Shown here one piece after another: positions 1-9,319 of a DNA stretch of 64,000 nt (position 1 is the stretch's first letter; every line of letters starts with the position of its first letter). The DNA is from Methyloterricola oryzae (GTDB lineage: Bacteria > Pseudomonadota > Gammaproteobacteria > Methylococcales > Methylococcaceae), in the NCBI RefSeq assembly GCF_000934725.1, contig NZ_JYNS01000011.1:83327-147326 (forward strand), given 5' to 3'. A program made the position numbers and the translations under genes. The notes beneath the pieces were generated by a model. It saw only the letters and a list, made by a program, of their open reading frames with translations. It ran no database searches and was not told the origin of the DNA.

Positions 1-892
1 TCGTAAAAGCCTCTAGCGCCTTGCTCGTATCGTCGCTGCTACCCTTGGTGATTCCGACATCGATCAATGTTTTTGAATTTGGATCCTCAGCCTTGAGCAA
101 CTTGAACGTCACCCCTTTCAGGACATTGCTCACCGTGTTGCTTGCGCTGGATACCGGTAGTCCATTGATATTGAGTAGTGCATCCTCCGCAGTTTGGGTC
201 TGTATTGCAGCGTCACCCGCAACAGTCCCGCCGGTGTACTGGAGAGCATCAATACCTGTTATTTGCATGGCATTCTTGGCGCCGCTGTCCGCCGAATTCA
301 GTACCAACTGATAGCCCGTGCCATTGAAAAGTATGGCGGCGGACACACCCGCATTAGCTTTGTTGATGGCGTCGCGAATCCCAGCCAGCGTATTGTTGGT
401 GCCATCAATATTCAGGGTCAAACTACCTTTTTCCGCATTTTGGGTGAAGGTCGTTGTGGTGCCGGATGCACCCGAAGCGGTCGTGTAGGTTCCGAACTTG
501 ATGGTCAGCGTACCGGTGCCGACTGGGTCATTGGCTGTCTTGTACGTTCCCGAACTCGCCAACGCATGAGACTGCGCCAGTTGCTTGACCTCGACCTTGT
601 AGTTTCCGAGGTCGGCATTACTGGCAGCAGAAACCGTCAGCATGTCTTCGTTGCTGGACGTCGCGCTGACCTGCTTGAATTGGTTGAGACTGGTCAGCCC
701 GGAAAGGCTGCTTCTGAAGTCGGCAAGCGCTGATTTGAACGTGCCAAACGCAGTCACCTTTGCCTGGATGCCCGCTTCCTTTTTATCTAGGCGGGCTGTG
801 ACGGGCTTTTGCTCGGCTTCCACCAACTGGGTAACCAGGCCGTTGATGTCAATGCCTGATCCCAATCCGGTCGAAGATACAATGCTGGCCAT
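1..892 (-). CDS. fliD: Flagellar hook-associated protein 2 (filament cap), 3' end outside window
   Basis: This frame is open from an ATG at 892 to the window edge and gives the N-terminal 297 residues of FliD, so the C-terminal half is missing. FliD is the pentameric cap under which flagellin subunits fold at the filament tip. The N-terminus (ASIVSSTGLGSGIDINGLV) is the typical FliD start, and the stretch around residues 30-60 is the FliD N-terminal helical region. A Shine-Dalgarno GGGAGG lies 7 bases before the ATG. The gene lies 40 bp downstream of flaG on the same strand, which fits the common flagellin-flaG-fliD order. Identification is firm; only the truncation by the window limits it. 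Confidence 0.93.
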   Translation of the reverse strand, partial: MASIVSSTGLGSGIDINGLVTQLVEAEQKPVTARLDKKEAGIQAKVTAFGTFKSALADFRSSLSGLTSLNQFKQVSATSSNEDMLTVSAASNADLGNYKVEVKQLAQSHALASSGTYKTANDPVGTGTLTIKFGTYTTASGASGTTTTFTQNAEKGSLTLNIDGTNNTLAGIRDAINKANAGVSAAILFNGTGYQLVLNSADSGAKNAMQITGIDALQYTGGTVAGDAAIQTQTAEDALLNINGLPVSSASNTVSNVLKGVTFKLLKAEDPNSKTLIDVGITKGSSDDTSKALEAFT

Positions 893-932
893 TTTACGCC
901 TCCCGCCACATGCCTATTTGACATTCAGCCCG

Positions 933-1367
933 TCAGACCTTGCCCTCGAACAACAGTCCCTTCAAGCGATCCAGCTCTTTCGCGATCTTGACTACCTCCT
1001 CCCGAGGGATCTGCCTGATCACTTCGCCTGTTTCCTCATCCTTGATCTGCACAATCATGTGACCGGTATCGTCATCCAATTTGAACTGCAATGAGCGTCT
1101 TACCACTTGAAGAAAATCGTTGACGTTCTTTACGGCTTCTTCTACCTGCTGCTTCCCCGACGGCGCTTCCCGACCCGGTAGCGTAGCATCCTCAGTTTTG
1201 GTTGCTGGAGCAACCACTTGGCCTTGTGAAGCTAAGCGAACCACACCTTCTGAAGAAGGATCACTCGCCGATCTGGCTGCTTCCTCACTTCCCTGCCCCC
1301 CCTGTCCCCGTTGCCAGGCAGGAAGTGGAACGGCTTTCATGCCTTGGATTGGGTTTATGGTGTCCAT
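933..1367 (-). CDS. flaG: FlaG family flagellar protein
   Basis: This is a 144-residue protein. The first 60 residues are low-complexity (Gly, Ser, Gln, Pro) and the conserved FlaG domain lies at about 75-140, with the signature run around DDDTGHMIVQIKDEETGEVI followed by REEVVKIA. FlaG proteins are small flagellar proteins that influence filament length; the exact biochemical role is not known. The start is supported by AGGAG about 7 bases before the ATG. It sits between a flagellin gene (upstream) and fliD (downstream), as in many polar-flagellated proteobacteria. Confidence 0.9.
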   Translation of the reverse strand: MDTINPIQGMKAVPLPAWQRGQGGQGSEEAARSASDPSSEGVVRLASQGQVVAPATKTEDATLPGREAPSGKQQVEEAVKNVNDFLQVVRRSLQFKLDDDTGHMIVQIKDEETGEVIRQIPREEVVKIAKELDRLKGLLFEGKV

Positions 1368-1394
1368 TTGCGTCTCCTAACTTTCAGCGAAACA

Positions 1395-1417
1395 GCGGCG
1401 GCGCTCTGCGCCGCCGC
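1395..1417 (-). terminator. GC-rich hairpin after the sigma-28 flagellin gene
   Basis: A perfect 9-bp inverted repeat (GCGGCGGCG / CGCCGCCGC, loop CTCTG) starts 15 bp downstream of the flagellin stop at 1432. On the minus strand the tail is only weakly T-rich (TGTTTCG), so it may act as an attenuator or 3' end stabiliser that allows partial read-through into flaG and fliD. Confidence 0.5.
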
Positions 1418-1431
1418 CAACCTCTAGACAA

Positions 1432-3045
1432 CTAGCGTAGGAGGGACAGTACGTTCTGGCTCGAGGCGTTGGCTTGCGAGAGCATCGCCGTACCGGCCTG
1501 TTGCAGAATCTGCGTCCGGCTCAGTTCCGCCGTTTCCGATGCAAAGTCCGCATCTTGAACCCGGCTACGTGCTGCACTCACATTCTCGACCGACACCTGC
1601 ATGCTGCTAATTGCGGAGCTGAAGCGGTTCTGGATCGCGCCCAAGGTAGCTCTCAAGTCATCAACGAACGAAAGTGCACCATCGATACGCTTTATTGCGT
1701 CATTGGCCTGCTTCTGAGTCGCGACCGTCGCATTACCGACATTGTCTAACTGACTGGCAACCGTCGTCTGGCCAAACAGCGTTCCAGATGTACTCGTGGT
1801 TATTGAATAGCCTTGTGACGAACTGAAAGCAACGGTTCCCACAACCACCGCTGAACCGGAAGCAGCGCCTGCGGCAACGGAAGTAAGGGTGGTCTTCGCA
1901 CCGATCAAGAAACCACCGGAGCCGGCCACTGCGGCTGTCTGAGTAGAGCTTGCATTGACGGTCTGAAGATTCAGCTGGCCGGCGGATGAGCCCGTCGCGC
2001 CGTTGGCATTCTTGAAGTTTTGAATCCCAATGTTGTAGCCTTGCGACTGCGTCATCGTAATTGATGCTTTATCTGCGCTTAGTTCAGCCGTGATACCAGT
2101 TGCAGATGCAACATTGTTGATTGCGTTGGCTAAGTCGCTTAGATCATTTGCATTCGTAATATTAGTTGTGATCAGAACCCCTGTATCCGCCGCCTTGGTC
2201 GCTTCGTTTGATCCAAACAACTCCATCTGGAATGTACCGCTAGCAGTCAATCCAGACAAATATGCCTTGGTAACAGCGGTCGCGTTAACATTCGTCGTAG
2301 CGGCAGCACCGTTGACTGCGTCAGCAACGTACTTGGCACTGATGTTATGTGTCGCTGAACCCGAGACGCCCACTGCTGTTGGCGTACCAGTGGAACCCGT
2401 GATTGTCAACGTTTGAGCTTGAATGAACCCACCCGAGGCCGCGGTACCTGCGGCGAAAACGCTGGTACCTGTGACTGCGTTGGCGGCAGTTCCGGATACA
2501 CCAGTGGCAGAACCATTGGAGACAAGACTGTTTGCCCCAATATCAGTAGCACGCGCACTTCCAATCGAGAAACTGATTGTCTGCTCGGAGTAGGCGCCAA
2601 TCTGAAATTTCTGTGCGGTGAAATCGCCGTTCAGAACATTTTTTCCATTGAATTGGGTCTGAGTCGCAATGCGGGTAATTTCCTGCTGCAGTTGCGACAC
2701 TTCCTTCTGAATAGACAACCGGTCGGACGCCGTGTTCGTATCGTTAGCTGCCTGTACTGCCAGTTCGCGCATACGTTGCAGAACACCGGTCACCTCGCCC
2801 AGCGCACCTTCGGCAACTTGTGCGACCGAAATGCCATCATTGGCGTTGCGCTGCGCCTGATTCAAACCCCTGATTTGCGATGACATGCGGTCGGCGATGG
2901 CGAGACCTGCCGCATCGTCTTTCGCGCTGTTAATACGCAGACCTGAAGACAGTCGTTCCATCGCCGTGTTCATGGCTATTCCCGACTTGTACAGATTTCT
3001 CTGCGCGTTAATTGAAGCAATGTTTGTGTTGATGACTTGTGCCAT
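1432..3045 (-). CDS. fliC: Flagellin, sigma-28-type promoter
   Basis: This 537-residue flagellin has the conserved N-terminal D0/D1 segment at about 1-145 ([35 protein letters not shown]) and the C-terminal D1/D0 helix at about 455-537 ([20 protein letters not shown]). The central 300 residues are rich in Ala, Ser, Thr and Gly with no charged clusters, the usual surface-exposed and glycosylated part. The Shine-Dalgarno is AGGAG. It is a close paralogue of the neighbouring flagellin at 3303-4907: the ends are nearly identical and the centre has diverged. A strong sigma-28 promoter lies 78 bp upstream. The pse glycan genes 10 kb away suggest that the Ser/Thr-rich centre is glycosylated; that is an inference. 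Confidence 0.95.
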   Translation of the reverse strand: MAQVINTNIASINAQRNLYKSGIAMNTAMERLSSGLRINSAKDDAAGLAIADRMSSQIRGLNQAQRNANDGISVAQVAEGALGEVTGVLQRMRELAVQAANDTNTASDRLSIQKEVSQLQQEITRIATQTQFNGKNVLNGDFTAQKFQIGAYSEQTISFSIGSARATDIGANSLVSNGSATGVSGTAANAVTGTSVFAAGTAASGGFIQAQTLTITGSTGTPTAVGVSGSATHNISAKYVADAVNGAAATTNVNATAVTKAYLSGLTASGTFQMELFGSNEATKAADTGVLITTNITNANDLSDLANAINNVASATGITAELSADKASITMTQSQGYNIGIQNFKNANGATGSSAGQLNLQTVNASSTQTAAVAGSGGFLIGAKTTLTSVAAGAASGSAVVVGTVAFSSSQGYSITTSTSGTLFGQTTVASQLDNVGNATVATQKQANDAIKRIDGALSFVDDLRATLGAIQNRFSSAISSMQVSVENVSAARSRVQDADFASETAELSRTQILQQAGTAMLSQANASSQNVLSLLR

Positions 3046-3122
3046 GACACGTCTCCTGGATTCTATGAACTTGAGATTCTTGAATGTTCGGATGCAATTT
3101 CATCCGTTTGCTCTCGCTCCAT

Positions 3123-3149
3123 GTATCGGAGCAGTCTTCAAAATCTTTA
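3123..3149 (-). promoter_or_regulatory. Sigma-28 (FliA) promoter of the 1432-3045 flagellin
   Basis: Read on the minus strand the sequence is TAAAGATT, 11 bases, TCCGATAC. The flagellar sigma-28 consensus is TAAAGTTT-N11-GCCGATAA, so both boxes and the spacing agree. The -10 box lies about 78 bp before the start codon, which leaves an untranslated leader of about 70 nt. Confidence 0.8.
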
Positions 3150-3218
3150 TGTTGCTGGACCTCCGAAGAAATCCTCTGGAATAGAGGCAGGAGCTAGCAT
3201 AGGTTCTGTCCGTGTACT

Positions 3219-3250
3219 AAAAGCCCCGCCCTTCAAGGGGCGGGGCTTTT
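3219..3250 (-). terminator. Strong Rho-independent terminator after the distal flagellin
   Basis: A long GC-rich stem (GCCCCGCCC / GGGCGGGGC, 6-base loop) is flanked by AAAA on one side and TTTT on the other, so it can terminate in either direction. It begins about 50 bp downstream of the flagellin stop at 3303 and upstream of the sigma-28 promoter, and so insulates the two flagellin genes from each other. Confidence 0.88.
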
Positions 3251-3302
3251 TAAGGATGGCGAGATCACCACGCCCGCCGAATATTCCGATGGTCTTGTCA
3301 GG

Positions 3303-4907
3303 CTAGCCCTGCAGGAGTTGCAGAACGTTCTGCGTAGACGCATTCGCCTGGGAAAGCATCGCAGTACCCGCTTGCTGTAGAATCTGCGTCCGGCTCAATT
3401 CGGCAGTCTCGGCCGCGAAATCGGCGTCCTGGATTCGGCTCCGGGCCGCACTCACATTCTCCGCACTGGACTGCATGCTGCTGATGGCAGAAGTAAACCG
3501 GTTCTGCAACGCACCCAAGGTTGCCCTCATGTCATCGATGAATGCCAGAGCGCCGTCTATTCGCTTTATGGCATCGTTGGCCTGGACTTGAGTCGCCACC
3601 GTCGCTTCGCCGACGTTCGACAAAGTACTTGCCTGGGTTGCCGATGCAAACAAGGTGTTAGCGGGGAACCCTGAATCAGCAGTACTCGTGATGGAATATC
3701 CGGCCGAAGAGCTGAATTCAACGGTACCTATCACAACACCCGCACCCGAAGACCCAGCTGCGAGAGTGGCTTGACTACCTACCAGAAATCCCGCAGGAGC
3801 CGTCGCTGTAGAACTGGCATCTACAGTTTGCAGCTTGAAGGTGCCGCCACCTGCACCTGTTACGGCGTTCGCGTTCTTAAACCCTTCGATTCCTATGTTG
3901 TAACCTTCCTGCTGAGTCAAGGTAAGACTGGCTTTGTCTGCACTCAACTCCGCGGTAATTCCAGTCGCGGAACTCACATTGTTGATCGCCTGCTCCAGTG
4001 CGGAAAGATCATTGGTGTCCGTTATGGTCGCTGTTACCTGTATGCCACTGGAAGTAGCGGTAGCTTCGTTCGCTCCATACAGGCTCATCTGGAACGTGCC
4101 TGCCACGGTAAAGTTGCTGACATAGGCTTTAGTCACAGCTGACGCATTAACAGCGGTAGTAGCGGCCGCGGCATTGACTTTTTCCGCCACGTCCCGGGCA
4201 CTCAACTGTTTGGCCCCCGTCCCGGTGCCACTTGCCAGCGTCACCGTTGTCGGCGTTCCAGTTGAGCCCGTGATTGTTAGTGTTTGATTAGATATTCTGC
4301 CGCCCGAGGCCGTACTAGCGGCAAACGCGCTCGTCCCAGTCACGGCGCTTGCGGCGGAACCAGAAACTGCGGCGGCTGTACTAACCAAAGAGTTTGCGCC
4401 AATATCGATCGCCCGGGCACTCCCTATGGAAAAGCTGATGGTTTGGTCAGCGTAAGCGCCGATCTGGAATTTCTGTGCCACGAAATCGCCATTTAGAATA
4501 CTTTTGCCGTTGAATTGTGTCTGGGTAGCGATGCGAGTGACTTCCTGCTGTAGCTGCTGGACTTCTTTCTGGATAGAAAGCCGATCGGAAGCGGTGTTGG
4601 TATCGTTCGCCGCCTGCACCGCCAACTCGCGCATACGCTGCAGAACACCCGTGATTTCTCCCAAAGCTCCTTCAGCAACCTGCGACACTGAAATGCCGTC
4701 GTTGGCGTTGCGTGCCGCTTGATTGAGGCCTCGAATTTGCGAGGTCATGCGATCGGAAATCGCAAGACCCGCCGCATCGTCGCGGGCGCTATTGATGCGT
4801 AGTCCTGAGGAAAGGCGCTCCATGGCCGTATTCATGGCAACGCCGGATTTGGACAGGTTTCGCTGGGCGTTGAGGGACGCGATGTTGGTATTGATGACTT
4901 GTGCCAT
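3303..4907 (-). CDS. Flagellin, paralogue with sigma-54-like promoter
   Basis: This is a 534-residue flagellin. Its conserved N-terminal (about 1-145) and C-terminal (about 455-534) D0/D1 segments are nearly identical to those of the adjacent flagellin, around a Ser/Thr/Ala/Gly-rich centre that has diverged. Distinguishing details are [15 protein letters not shown] against [15 protein letters not shown] in the neighbour, and a C-terminal QLLQG instead of SLLR. The Shine-Dalgarno is AGGAG. It is isolated by a strong terminator downstream and has its own upstream region with a sigma-54-like site, so it appears to be an independent unit. In Vibrio one flagellin is sigma-54 dependent and the others sigma-28 dependent, and the same division may apply here. 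Confidence 0.95.
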   Translation of the reverse strand: MAQVINTNIASLNAQRNLSKSGVAMNTAMERLSSGLRINSARDDAAGLAISDRMTSQIRGLNQAARNANDGISVSQVAEGALGEITGVLQRMRELAVQAANDTNTASDRLSIQKEVQQLQQEVTRIATQTQFNGKSILNGDFVAQKFQIGAYADQTISFSIGSARAIDIGANSLVSTAAAVSGSAASAVTGTSAFAASTASGGRISNQTLTITGSTGTPTTVTLASGTGTGAKQLSARDVAEKVNAAAATTAVNASAVTKAYVSNFTVAGTFQMSLYGANEATATSSGIQVTATITDTNDLSALEQAINNVSSATGITAELSADKASLTLTQQEGYNIGIEGFKNANAVTGAGGGTFKLQTVDASSTATAPAGFLVGSQATLAAGSSGAGVVIGTVEFSSSAGYSITSTADSGFPANTLFASATQASTLSNVGEATVATQVQANDAIKRIDGALAFIDDMRATLGALQNRFTSAISSMQSSAENVSAARSRIQDADFAAETAELSRTQILQQAGTAMLSQANASTQNVLQLLQG

Positions 4908-5228
4908 GACACATCTCCTAACAATTTGTTGAGATATCTAGTTGGCCGGAGATACGTACACCATCGAGGTCACTTCGTCTCAAAACCGTGATGATGGGAA
5001 ATGCTTCCAAACCCGGCATTTTCGGGACTAGTCAATCAACTACCGTGCCAAAAGCCTGAGAGCCTTTAATTGCAGGGCTTCAACGGAATCCTGAACAGAT
5101 TTCGGGGAGATGAAGATAGGCGGCAGCGGCAAATTTTCGCCGCATCTGAAGCCTGATTACGATGGAATTTTGACGGGCCTTGCCGGCCGGCAAGCGCCAG
5201 AAATGCTGAGAATGGAGGAAAAAGCGAC
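4908..5228. other. Non-coding stretch upstream of flagellin
   Basis: These 321 bases hold no convincing gene. They contain the sigma-54-like site at 5035-5050, a 128-bp leader before the flagellin start, and a perfect 16-bp palindrome at 5179-5194 (CTTGCCGGCCGGCAAG) just downstream of the UPF0016 gene. That palindrome may mark a transcript end but has no T-tract. Confidence 0.5.
5035..5050 (-). promoter_or_regulatory. Sigma-54-like promoter of the 3303-4907 flagellin
   Basis: The minus strand reads TGGCACGGTAGTTGAT, to compare with the RpoN consensus TGGCACG-N4-TTGCW. The -24 box is perfect and the spacing correct; the -12 box is TTGA instead of TTGC, which is a significant mismatch. It lies about 128 bp before the start codon. 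No sigma-28 match was found in this leader. Confidence 0.5.
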
Positions 5229-5912
5229 TTAGCGCTGGAAGATCGACAGGATACGGCCGACCAAGGTGTCCATATGCTCGGGCACCCACTCCCAAGCGGC
5301 GAAGGCCGCAAAACCAAGGAAAAATAGGCCGCTGAGCCGATGCAGCCAGTGTACCGGCAGATGGCGCAGGAACGCCTTTCCTGCCCACACACCGGCCGCC
5401 GAAGTACCCACGAGGGCCAAAGTCGCGCCAACCCAGATGGGCAGCGGCGGTAAGGTGGCCCCCAAACCCGCGACCGCAAGCTGCGTCTTGTCACCGAACT
5501 CGGCGGCAAAAATCAGCAGAAACGTCGTCACGAAAATGCCGTGGCCACTCTTCTCCACGCCATCGCCTTCGTCCTCATCGTCACTGGCAAGCAGCGCCTT
5601 GAGTCCGAAAGCGGTGAACAGAATGATGACCGAGAGGCCCAGGACATCCGCAGGAATCCAGCGCGCGAGCGCCGCGCCAAACAGAACCGCCAATAGATTT
5701 AGAAGCGCAAACGCGGCCGATGCGCCGGCCACGATGGGCGTCGCTCGGTAGCGCCCTGCCAGAGTCATGCAGACCAACTGGCTCTTGTCACCGATCTCGG
5801 CAGCGGCGATAAGGGCAAAGGAACTGCCCGAAACGCTCAACCAACGCAGTGCGTCTTCCCCGGCAGCGCCCGAGACCCACTCCTGCCAGTGGGACGGCAG
5901 CAGACAACTCAT
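5229..5912 (-). CDS. UPF0016 / GDT1-TMEM165 family cation exporter (probable Mn2+ exporter)
   Basis: This 227-residue membrane protein has two copies of the family signature E-x-G-D-K-(S/T)-Q, at about residues 39-45 (AEIGDKSQ) and 139-145 (AEFGDKTQ), each at the start of a three-helix repeat. An acidic cytosolic loop (DDEDEGDGVEK) joins the halves. Members such as MneA of Vibrio cholerae export manganese; the yeast and human homologues move Mn2+/Ca2+. It lies 11 bp downstream of a ZIP transporter on the same strand, so the two are probably co-transcribed. The substrate is inferred from the family. No yybP-ykoY (Mn) riboswitch was recognised upstream of the pair. Confidence 0.88.
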   Translation of the reverse strand: MSCLLPSHWQEWVSGAAGEDALRWLSVSGSSFALIAAAEIGDKSQLVCMTLAGRYRATPIVAGASAAFALLNLLAVLFGAALARWIPADVLGLSVIILFTAFGLKALLASDDEDEGDGVEKSGHGIFVTTFLLIFAAEFGDKTQLAVAGLGATLPPLPIWVGATLALVGTSAAGVWAGKAFLRHLPVHWLHRLSGLFFLGFAAFAAWEWVPEHMDTLVGRILSIFQR

Positions 5913-5923
5913 GGAGGCTTAGA

Positions 5924-6856
5924 TCAACTCAGCATGTTGTCCAGTATCATCATAATGACGAAACCCACCATCACGGCGAAAGTAGCCATACGCTCCTTAC
6001 CCTTGGACTGGGTCTCCGGAATGATGTCGTCACTGATCACGAAAAGCATGGCGCCGGCGGCGAAGGCCATGCCAAAGGGCAACAGGGACGAGAACACCGT
6101 CACCGCGGCAACCCCTAGGAATCCGCCGATGGGCTCAACCAAACCGCTGAGCGTGCCTATCAGCACCGCCTGCTTGCGGCTGTATCCTAGGCCGACAAGG
6201 GGCAACGCGACGGCCAAGCCTTCAGGGATGTTCTGCAGTGCGATGGCTATGGCTAAGGAAGCCCCATTATGCCAGTCGCCAGAGCCGAAGCTGACGCCCA
6301 CCGCCATGCCTTCCGGAAAGTTATGCACGGTGATCGCGATGATGAAGAGCCAGATCTTGCGCAGCGACCCGATCAATTCCGAACGGTCCTCAAAGGGGCC
6401 GTGATGCGGCAGCATGCGGTCCGCCACTTCTAGAAAAACGGCACCGATCAGCATGCCCAAAGCCACTATGTAGATACCTTTCCCCGGCCAGATGGCATTT
6501 CCATACTGAATGCCCGGCACTACCAGGGAAAAGGCCGTAGCCGCCAGCATGACGCCGGCGGCGCCGCCCAGCATGATGTAGAGCGTCCGTTGCTTGACCT
6601 CATTGAAGAAGAGCGCAGGCAGGGATCCCAGACCGGTGGCCAAACCCGCCAGGATGCTGGCAAGGGAACCGTAGGCGACTATGGGATTGACGAAGTAGTA
6701 GAGGAAGCCCAGGATGACCGTGGTGTACATCGCCAGCGACGCCACCACGATCAAGCGTTGCATCAAAGGGCTTTGATTCTCGAACTTGTGATAGAAGGGC
6801 CAGGCCAGCACCTTCTTCGCCATGAGTTCCAGAGTGTCCAGCGCATTCACGTGCAT
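5924..6856 (-). CDS. ZIP family divalent metal transporter (GufA-like)
   Basis: This is a 310-residue inner-membrane protein with about eight hydrophobic segments. It carries the two ZIP metal-binding motifs HNFPEG (TM4) and NIPEG (TM5), which form the intramembrane metal site. ZIP proteins move Zn2+, Fe2+ or Mn2+ toward the cytoplasm. The ATG at 6856 is preferred over the TTG three bases upstream because GGAG lies 7 bases before it. It is the first gene of a two-gene unit with the UPF0016 exporter, so the pair may set the balance of one metal, probably manganese or zinc. Confidence 0.87.
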   Translation of the reverse strand: MHVNALDTLELMAKKVLAWPFYHKFENQSPLMQRLIVVASLAMYTTVILGFLYYFVNPIVAYGSLASILAGLATGLGSLPALFFNEVKQRTLYIMLGGAAGVMLAATAFSLVVPGIQYGNAIWPGKGIYIVALGMLIGAVFLEVADRMLPHHGPFEDRSELIGSLRKIWLFIIAITVHNFPEGMAVGVSFGSGDWHNGASLAIAIALQNIPEGLAVALPLVGLGYSRKQAVLIGTLSGLVEPIGGFLGVAAVTVFSSLLPFGMAFAAGAMLFVISDDIIPETQSKGKERMATFAVMVGFVIMMILDNMLS

Positions 6857-6947
6857 CAACGATCTCCGTCTTATTGTTTTAAGGCTTGGCCAGATCCGTC
6901 TGTGGACATGACACGGCGAATCGGATCAGATTTTCAGGTTGTTTGTC

Positions 6948-7493
6948 TTATCCTCGGAGGACCGGATGATCGGTCTCGCCTCGACCTTCCGGCGAAGCCA
7001 CCGGCTTCTCGCGTAGCATGAAAAATGCGGAGCCCCCAAGGATGAGCAACGCCGGAAGCAGATTATATGTCAGCAGCCAGAGCCCGTTCGGAACCCGGGT
7101 GACATAGCCCCAAAATCTTTCCTCGTTTCCGGGAGAGTAGTCATTGGGCAGGAAGCAGGAAGTGTACGTGTGGAAGTTGCCGTCAAAGACAAAGCATTTC
7201 GCCCCTTCCTTGGTAAAAAAGCTGCTGTGCCTCGGGTTGATCGAGCCGTCGTCATAAACGGTCTGCAAAACATGCACTGCGGCCTTCAATTTGTCGTCCT
7301 GGTTCCCCGGGTTCTTTTGAAACTCAAAGGTGTGGTTTTCACCGGTCACATTCAAGCTATAGGAGTAGAGTTCCTGCCCATCACTGTAGCGGTGCAAGCT
7401 GCCTGTCGACCAGTCGGCCTGGGCAACGGTGGACAACGCAAGTAGAAGGGATAGCCGCAACGCGGCCTTGATTGCAAAACCCCAAGTAGTCAT
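6948..7493 (-). CDS. Membrane-anchored secreted protein of unknown function
   Basis: This is a 181-residue protein that I do not recognise. The ATG at 7493 is chosen because it has AGGTG in front and begins a good Sec signal peptide (residues 1-26, ending TVAQADW); an upstream extension of 55 residues shows no such features. The body (about 27-140) is hydrophilic with two Cys residues (KCFVFD and SCFLPN) that could form a disulfide. A single hydrophobic segment near 146-168 (LWLLTYNLLPALLILGG) anchors it, with a short charged tail. Topology suggests a periplasmic domain tethered to the inner membrane. It stands alone, divergent from surE. Confidence 0.65.
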   Translation of the reverse strand: MTTWGFAIKAALRLSLLLALSTVAQADWSTGSLHRYSDGQELYSYSLNVTGENHTFEFQKNPGNQDDKLKAAVHVLQTVYDDGSINPRHSSFFTKEGAKCFVFDGNFHTYTSCFLPNDYSPGNEERFWGYVTRVPNGLWLLTYNLLPALLILGGSAFFMLREKPVASPEGRGETDHPVLRG

Positions 7494-7738
7494 GGCTTTC
7501 ACCTGCTTTTTTGATTGACTCGAGGCTATCCTTCGCATCCCGATACGCGCAACCAAATCGGCCACAGCATCAAGACCGCAGGTCGACGATGGGGAATCCG
7601 ACTTCATTGTGACACATTGACGCAGGCGTACAAATTTCCCACCCGAAGAATTATGCAATTACCGAAGAAGCCTCGCAAAAAGTCCGAAAGCGCCACTTGA
7701 CTGTTGCATTGGGACGGCCTCTTTTCGGGGTGCAGAAA

Positions 7739-7747
7739 TGCTAGAAT
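7739..7747 (+). promoter_or_regulatory. Extended -10 promoter element before surE
   Basis: TGCTAGAAT matches an extended -10 box (TGnTAtAAT type). It lies 29 bp before the surE ATG, with no good -35 box, as is usual for extended -10 promoters. Confidence 0.4.
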
Positions 7748-7776
7748 GTCGGCCACAGACTGATTTTCAGGCGAAC

Positions 7777-8532
7777 ATGCACATACTCCTGAGCAACGAT
7801 GACGGTTATTCCGCCCCGGGATTAATCGCCCTGGCTAATGCGCTCAAAGGTCTGGCTGACATCACCGTGGTGGCACCGGAGCGCAATCGCAGCGGAGCCA
7901 GCAACTCCCTCACCCTTGACCGGCCACTTCGCGCCACGACCACGGAATCCGGATTCATCAAGGTGGACGGAACCCCGACGGACTGTGTACACCTCGCGAT
8001 AACCGGCCTGCTGGACCGGGAGCCCGACATGGTCTTCGCCGGAATCAACCACGGCGCCAACATGGGTGACGATGTCATCTATTCGGGCACCGTGGCTGCG
8101 GCCACCGAAGGGCGCTTTCTGGGCCTTCCCGCCATCGCAATATCCCTCGCCGGCGTGGTGCCCTGCCATTTCGACACGGCCGCCCAGGTGGCTGTCACGC
8201 TATTCGGGCAGATTCGGCGCCATCCCCTGCCGGCGGATACAATCCTCAACGTCAACGTGCCGGATGTACCAATGGCGGAAATCAAGGGTTTTCAGGCGAC
8301 CCGGCTTGGGCAACGGCACAAGGCGGAGCCCGTCATCCGCTCCTCGGACCCGCGCGGCCGCGAAATCTTCTGGGTGGGTTTAGCCGGCCCGGAGCAGGAT
8401 GCCGGCCCCGGCACAGATTTTCACGCCCTGCGGCACAATTTTGTCTCGGTCACACCGCTGCAGATCGATCTGACCCGCTACGAAACCCTGGAGCGCCTGG
8501 CCGACTGGCTGCCTGACGGAATCGCCGCATGA
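7777..8532 (+). CDS. surE: 5'/3'-nucleotidase SurE
   Basis: This is a 251-residue SurE, the survival-protein nucleotidase that dephosphorylates nucleoside monophosphates and needs divalent metal. The metal-binding N-terminus [10 protein letters not shown] and the loop with GASNSLTL and [12 protein letters not shown] are intact, as is [19 protein letters not shown]. The start at 7777 fits the family N-terminus and has AGG about 7 bases upstream; 13 extra residues upstream are not family-like. The stop overlaps the pcm start (ATGA), so the two are translationally coupled, as in many proteobacteria. Confidence 0.96.
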   Translation: MHILLSNDDGYSAPGLIALANALKGLADITVVAPERNRSGASNSLTLDRPLRATTTESGFIKVDGTPTDCVHLAITGLLDREPDMVFAGINHGANMGDDVIYSGTVAAATEGRFLGLPAIAISLAGVVPCHFDTAAQVAVTLFGQIRRHPLPADTILNVNVPDVPMAEIKGFQATRLGQRHKAEPVIRSSDPRGREIFWVGLAGPEQDAGPGTDFHALRHNFVSVTPLQIDLTRYETLERLADWLPDGIAA

Positions 8533-9188
8533 ATCAGCGCATCCAAGGAATCGGCATGACCTCCCGGCGAACCCGGGAGCGCATGGTGGCCCGCATTCGC
8601 GAACAGGGCGTGCGCAATGAGTTGGTGTTGGACACCATGTTGGAAACGCCACGGCATATTTTCGTGGAGGAAGCCTTCGCCAGCCGCGCCTATGACGACA
8701 CCCCCCTGCCCATCGGCTTCAACCAGACCATTTCCCAGCCATACATTGTCGCCCGCATGACGGAACTGCTGCTGGAGCATGGGTCCCCGCAGAAGGTCCT
8801 CGAGGTGGGCACCGGTTCCGGCTACCAGACCGCCGTCCTCGCCCAACTGGTCAAGCTGGTCTACTCCGTGGAACGCATCTATCCCCTGCAGCAACGAGCA
8901 CGCCGCTGCCTGCAGGACCTGCACCTGCGCAACGTACGCATGAAGCACACCGATGGCACATGGGGCTGGGAGGAATACGGGCCATTTGACGGCATTATCG
9001 TCACTGCGGCTCCGGAAGAACCGCCCAAGGCGCTGCTGGAACAGTTGAAACCCGGCGGCGTGCTGGTGCTCCCGGTCGGTGACGCGCGCGCTCAAGTGCT
9101 GCAGCGCATCACCCGCAGCGAGAACGACTACGAGGTGGAAACCCTGGAGCCTGTCATCTTCGTCCCACTGCTGGATGGCGTGGCCTGA
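8529..9188 (+). CDS. pcm: Protein-L-isoaspartate O-methyltransferase
   Basis: This is a 219-residue Pcm (EC 2.1.1.77) that uses SAM to methylate damaged L-isoaspartyl residues and start their repair. The SAM-binding motif [18 protein letters not shown] lies at about 96-113, with the family motifs [18 protein letters not shown] and [12 protein letters not shown]. The C-terminal FVPLLDGVA matches the family end, so the gene is complete. It overlaps surE by 4 bases. The usual nlpD-rpoS continuation is replaced by a DedA gene 131 bp downstream. Confidence 0.96.
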   Translation: MNQRIQGIGMTSRRTRERMVARIREQGVRNELVLDTMLETPRHIFVEEAFASRAYDDTPLPIGFNQTISQPYIVARMTELLLEHGSPQKVLEVGTGSGYQTAVLAQLVKLVYSVERIYPLQQRARRCLQDLHLRNVRMKHTDGTWGWEEYGPFDGIIVTAAPEEPPKALLEQLKPGGVLVLPVGDARAQVLQRITRSENDYEVETLEPVIFVPLLDGVA

Positions 9189-9319
9189 AGGAGCCGCGGG
9201 CCTATTCGCGGTTCTCACGGTGCAGGCACGCTCCGCCAAAATCACTGCCTTTGCCGAAGCAACCCAGGATGAATTTATTCCGCGTTTTCTGAACTGACAC
9301 AAGACTCCCGGAGACTACT

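Noticed and set aside
6857..6947. Manganese (yybP-ykoY) riboswitch before the ZIP/UPF0016 pair
   Set aside because: The leader is under 100 bases and shows no conserved motif of the class.
9189..9297. Reading frame after pcm ending RSAKITAFAEATQDEFIPRFLN
   Set aside because: It only continues a shadow frame of pcm; no start codon or ribosome binding site of its own, and Pcm already ends at its family-typical C-terminus.
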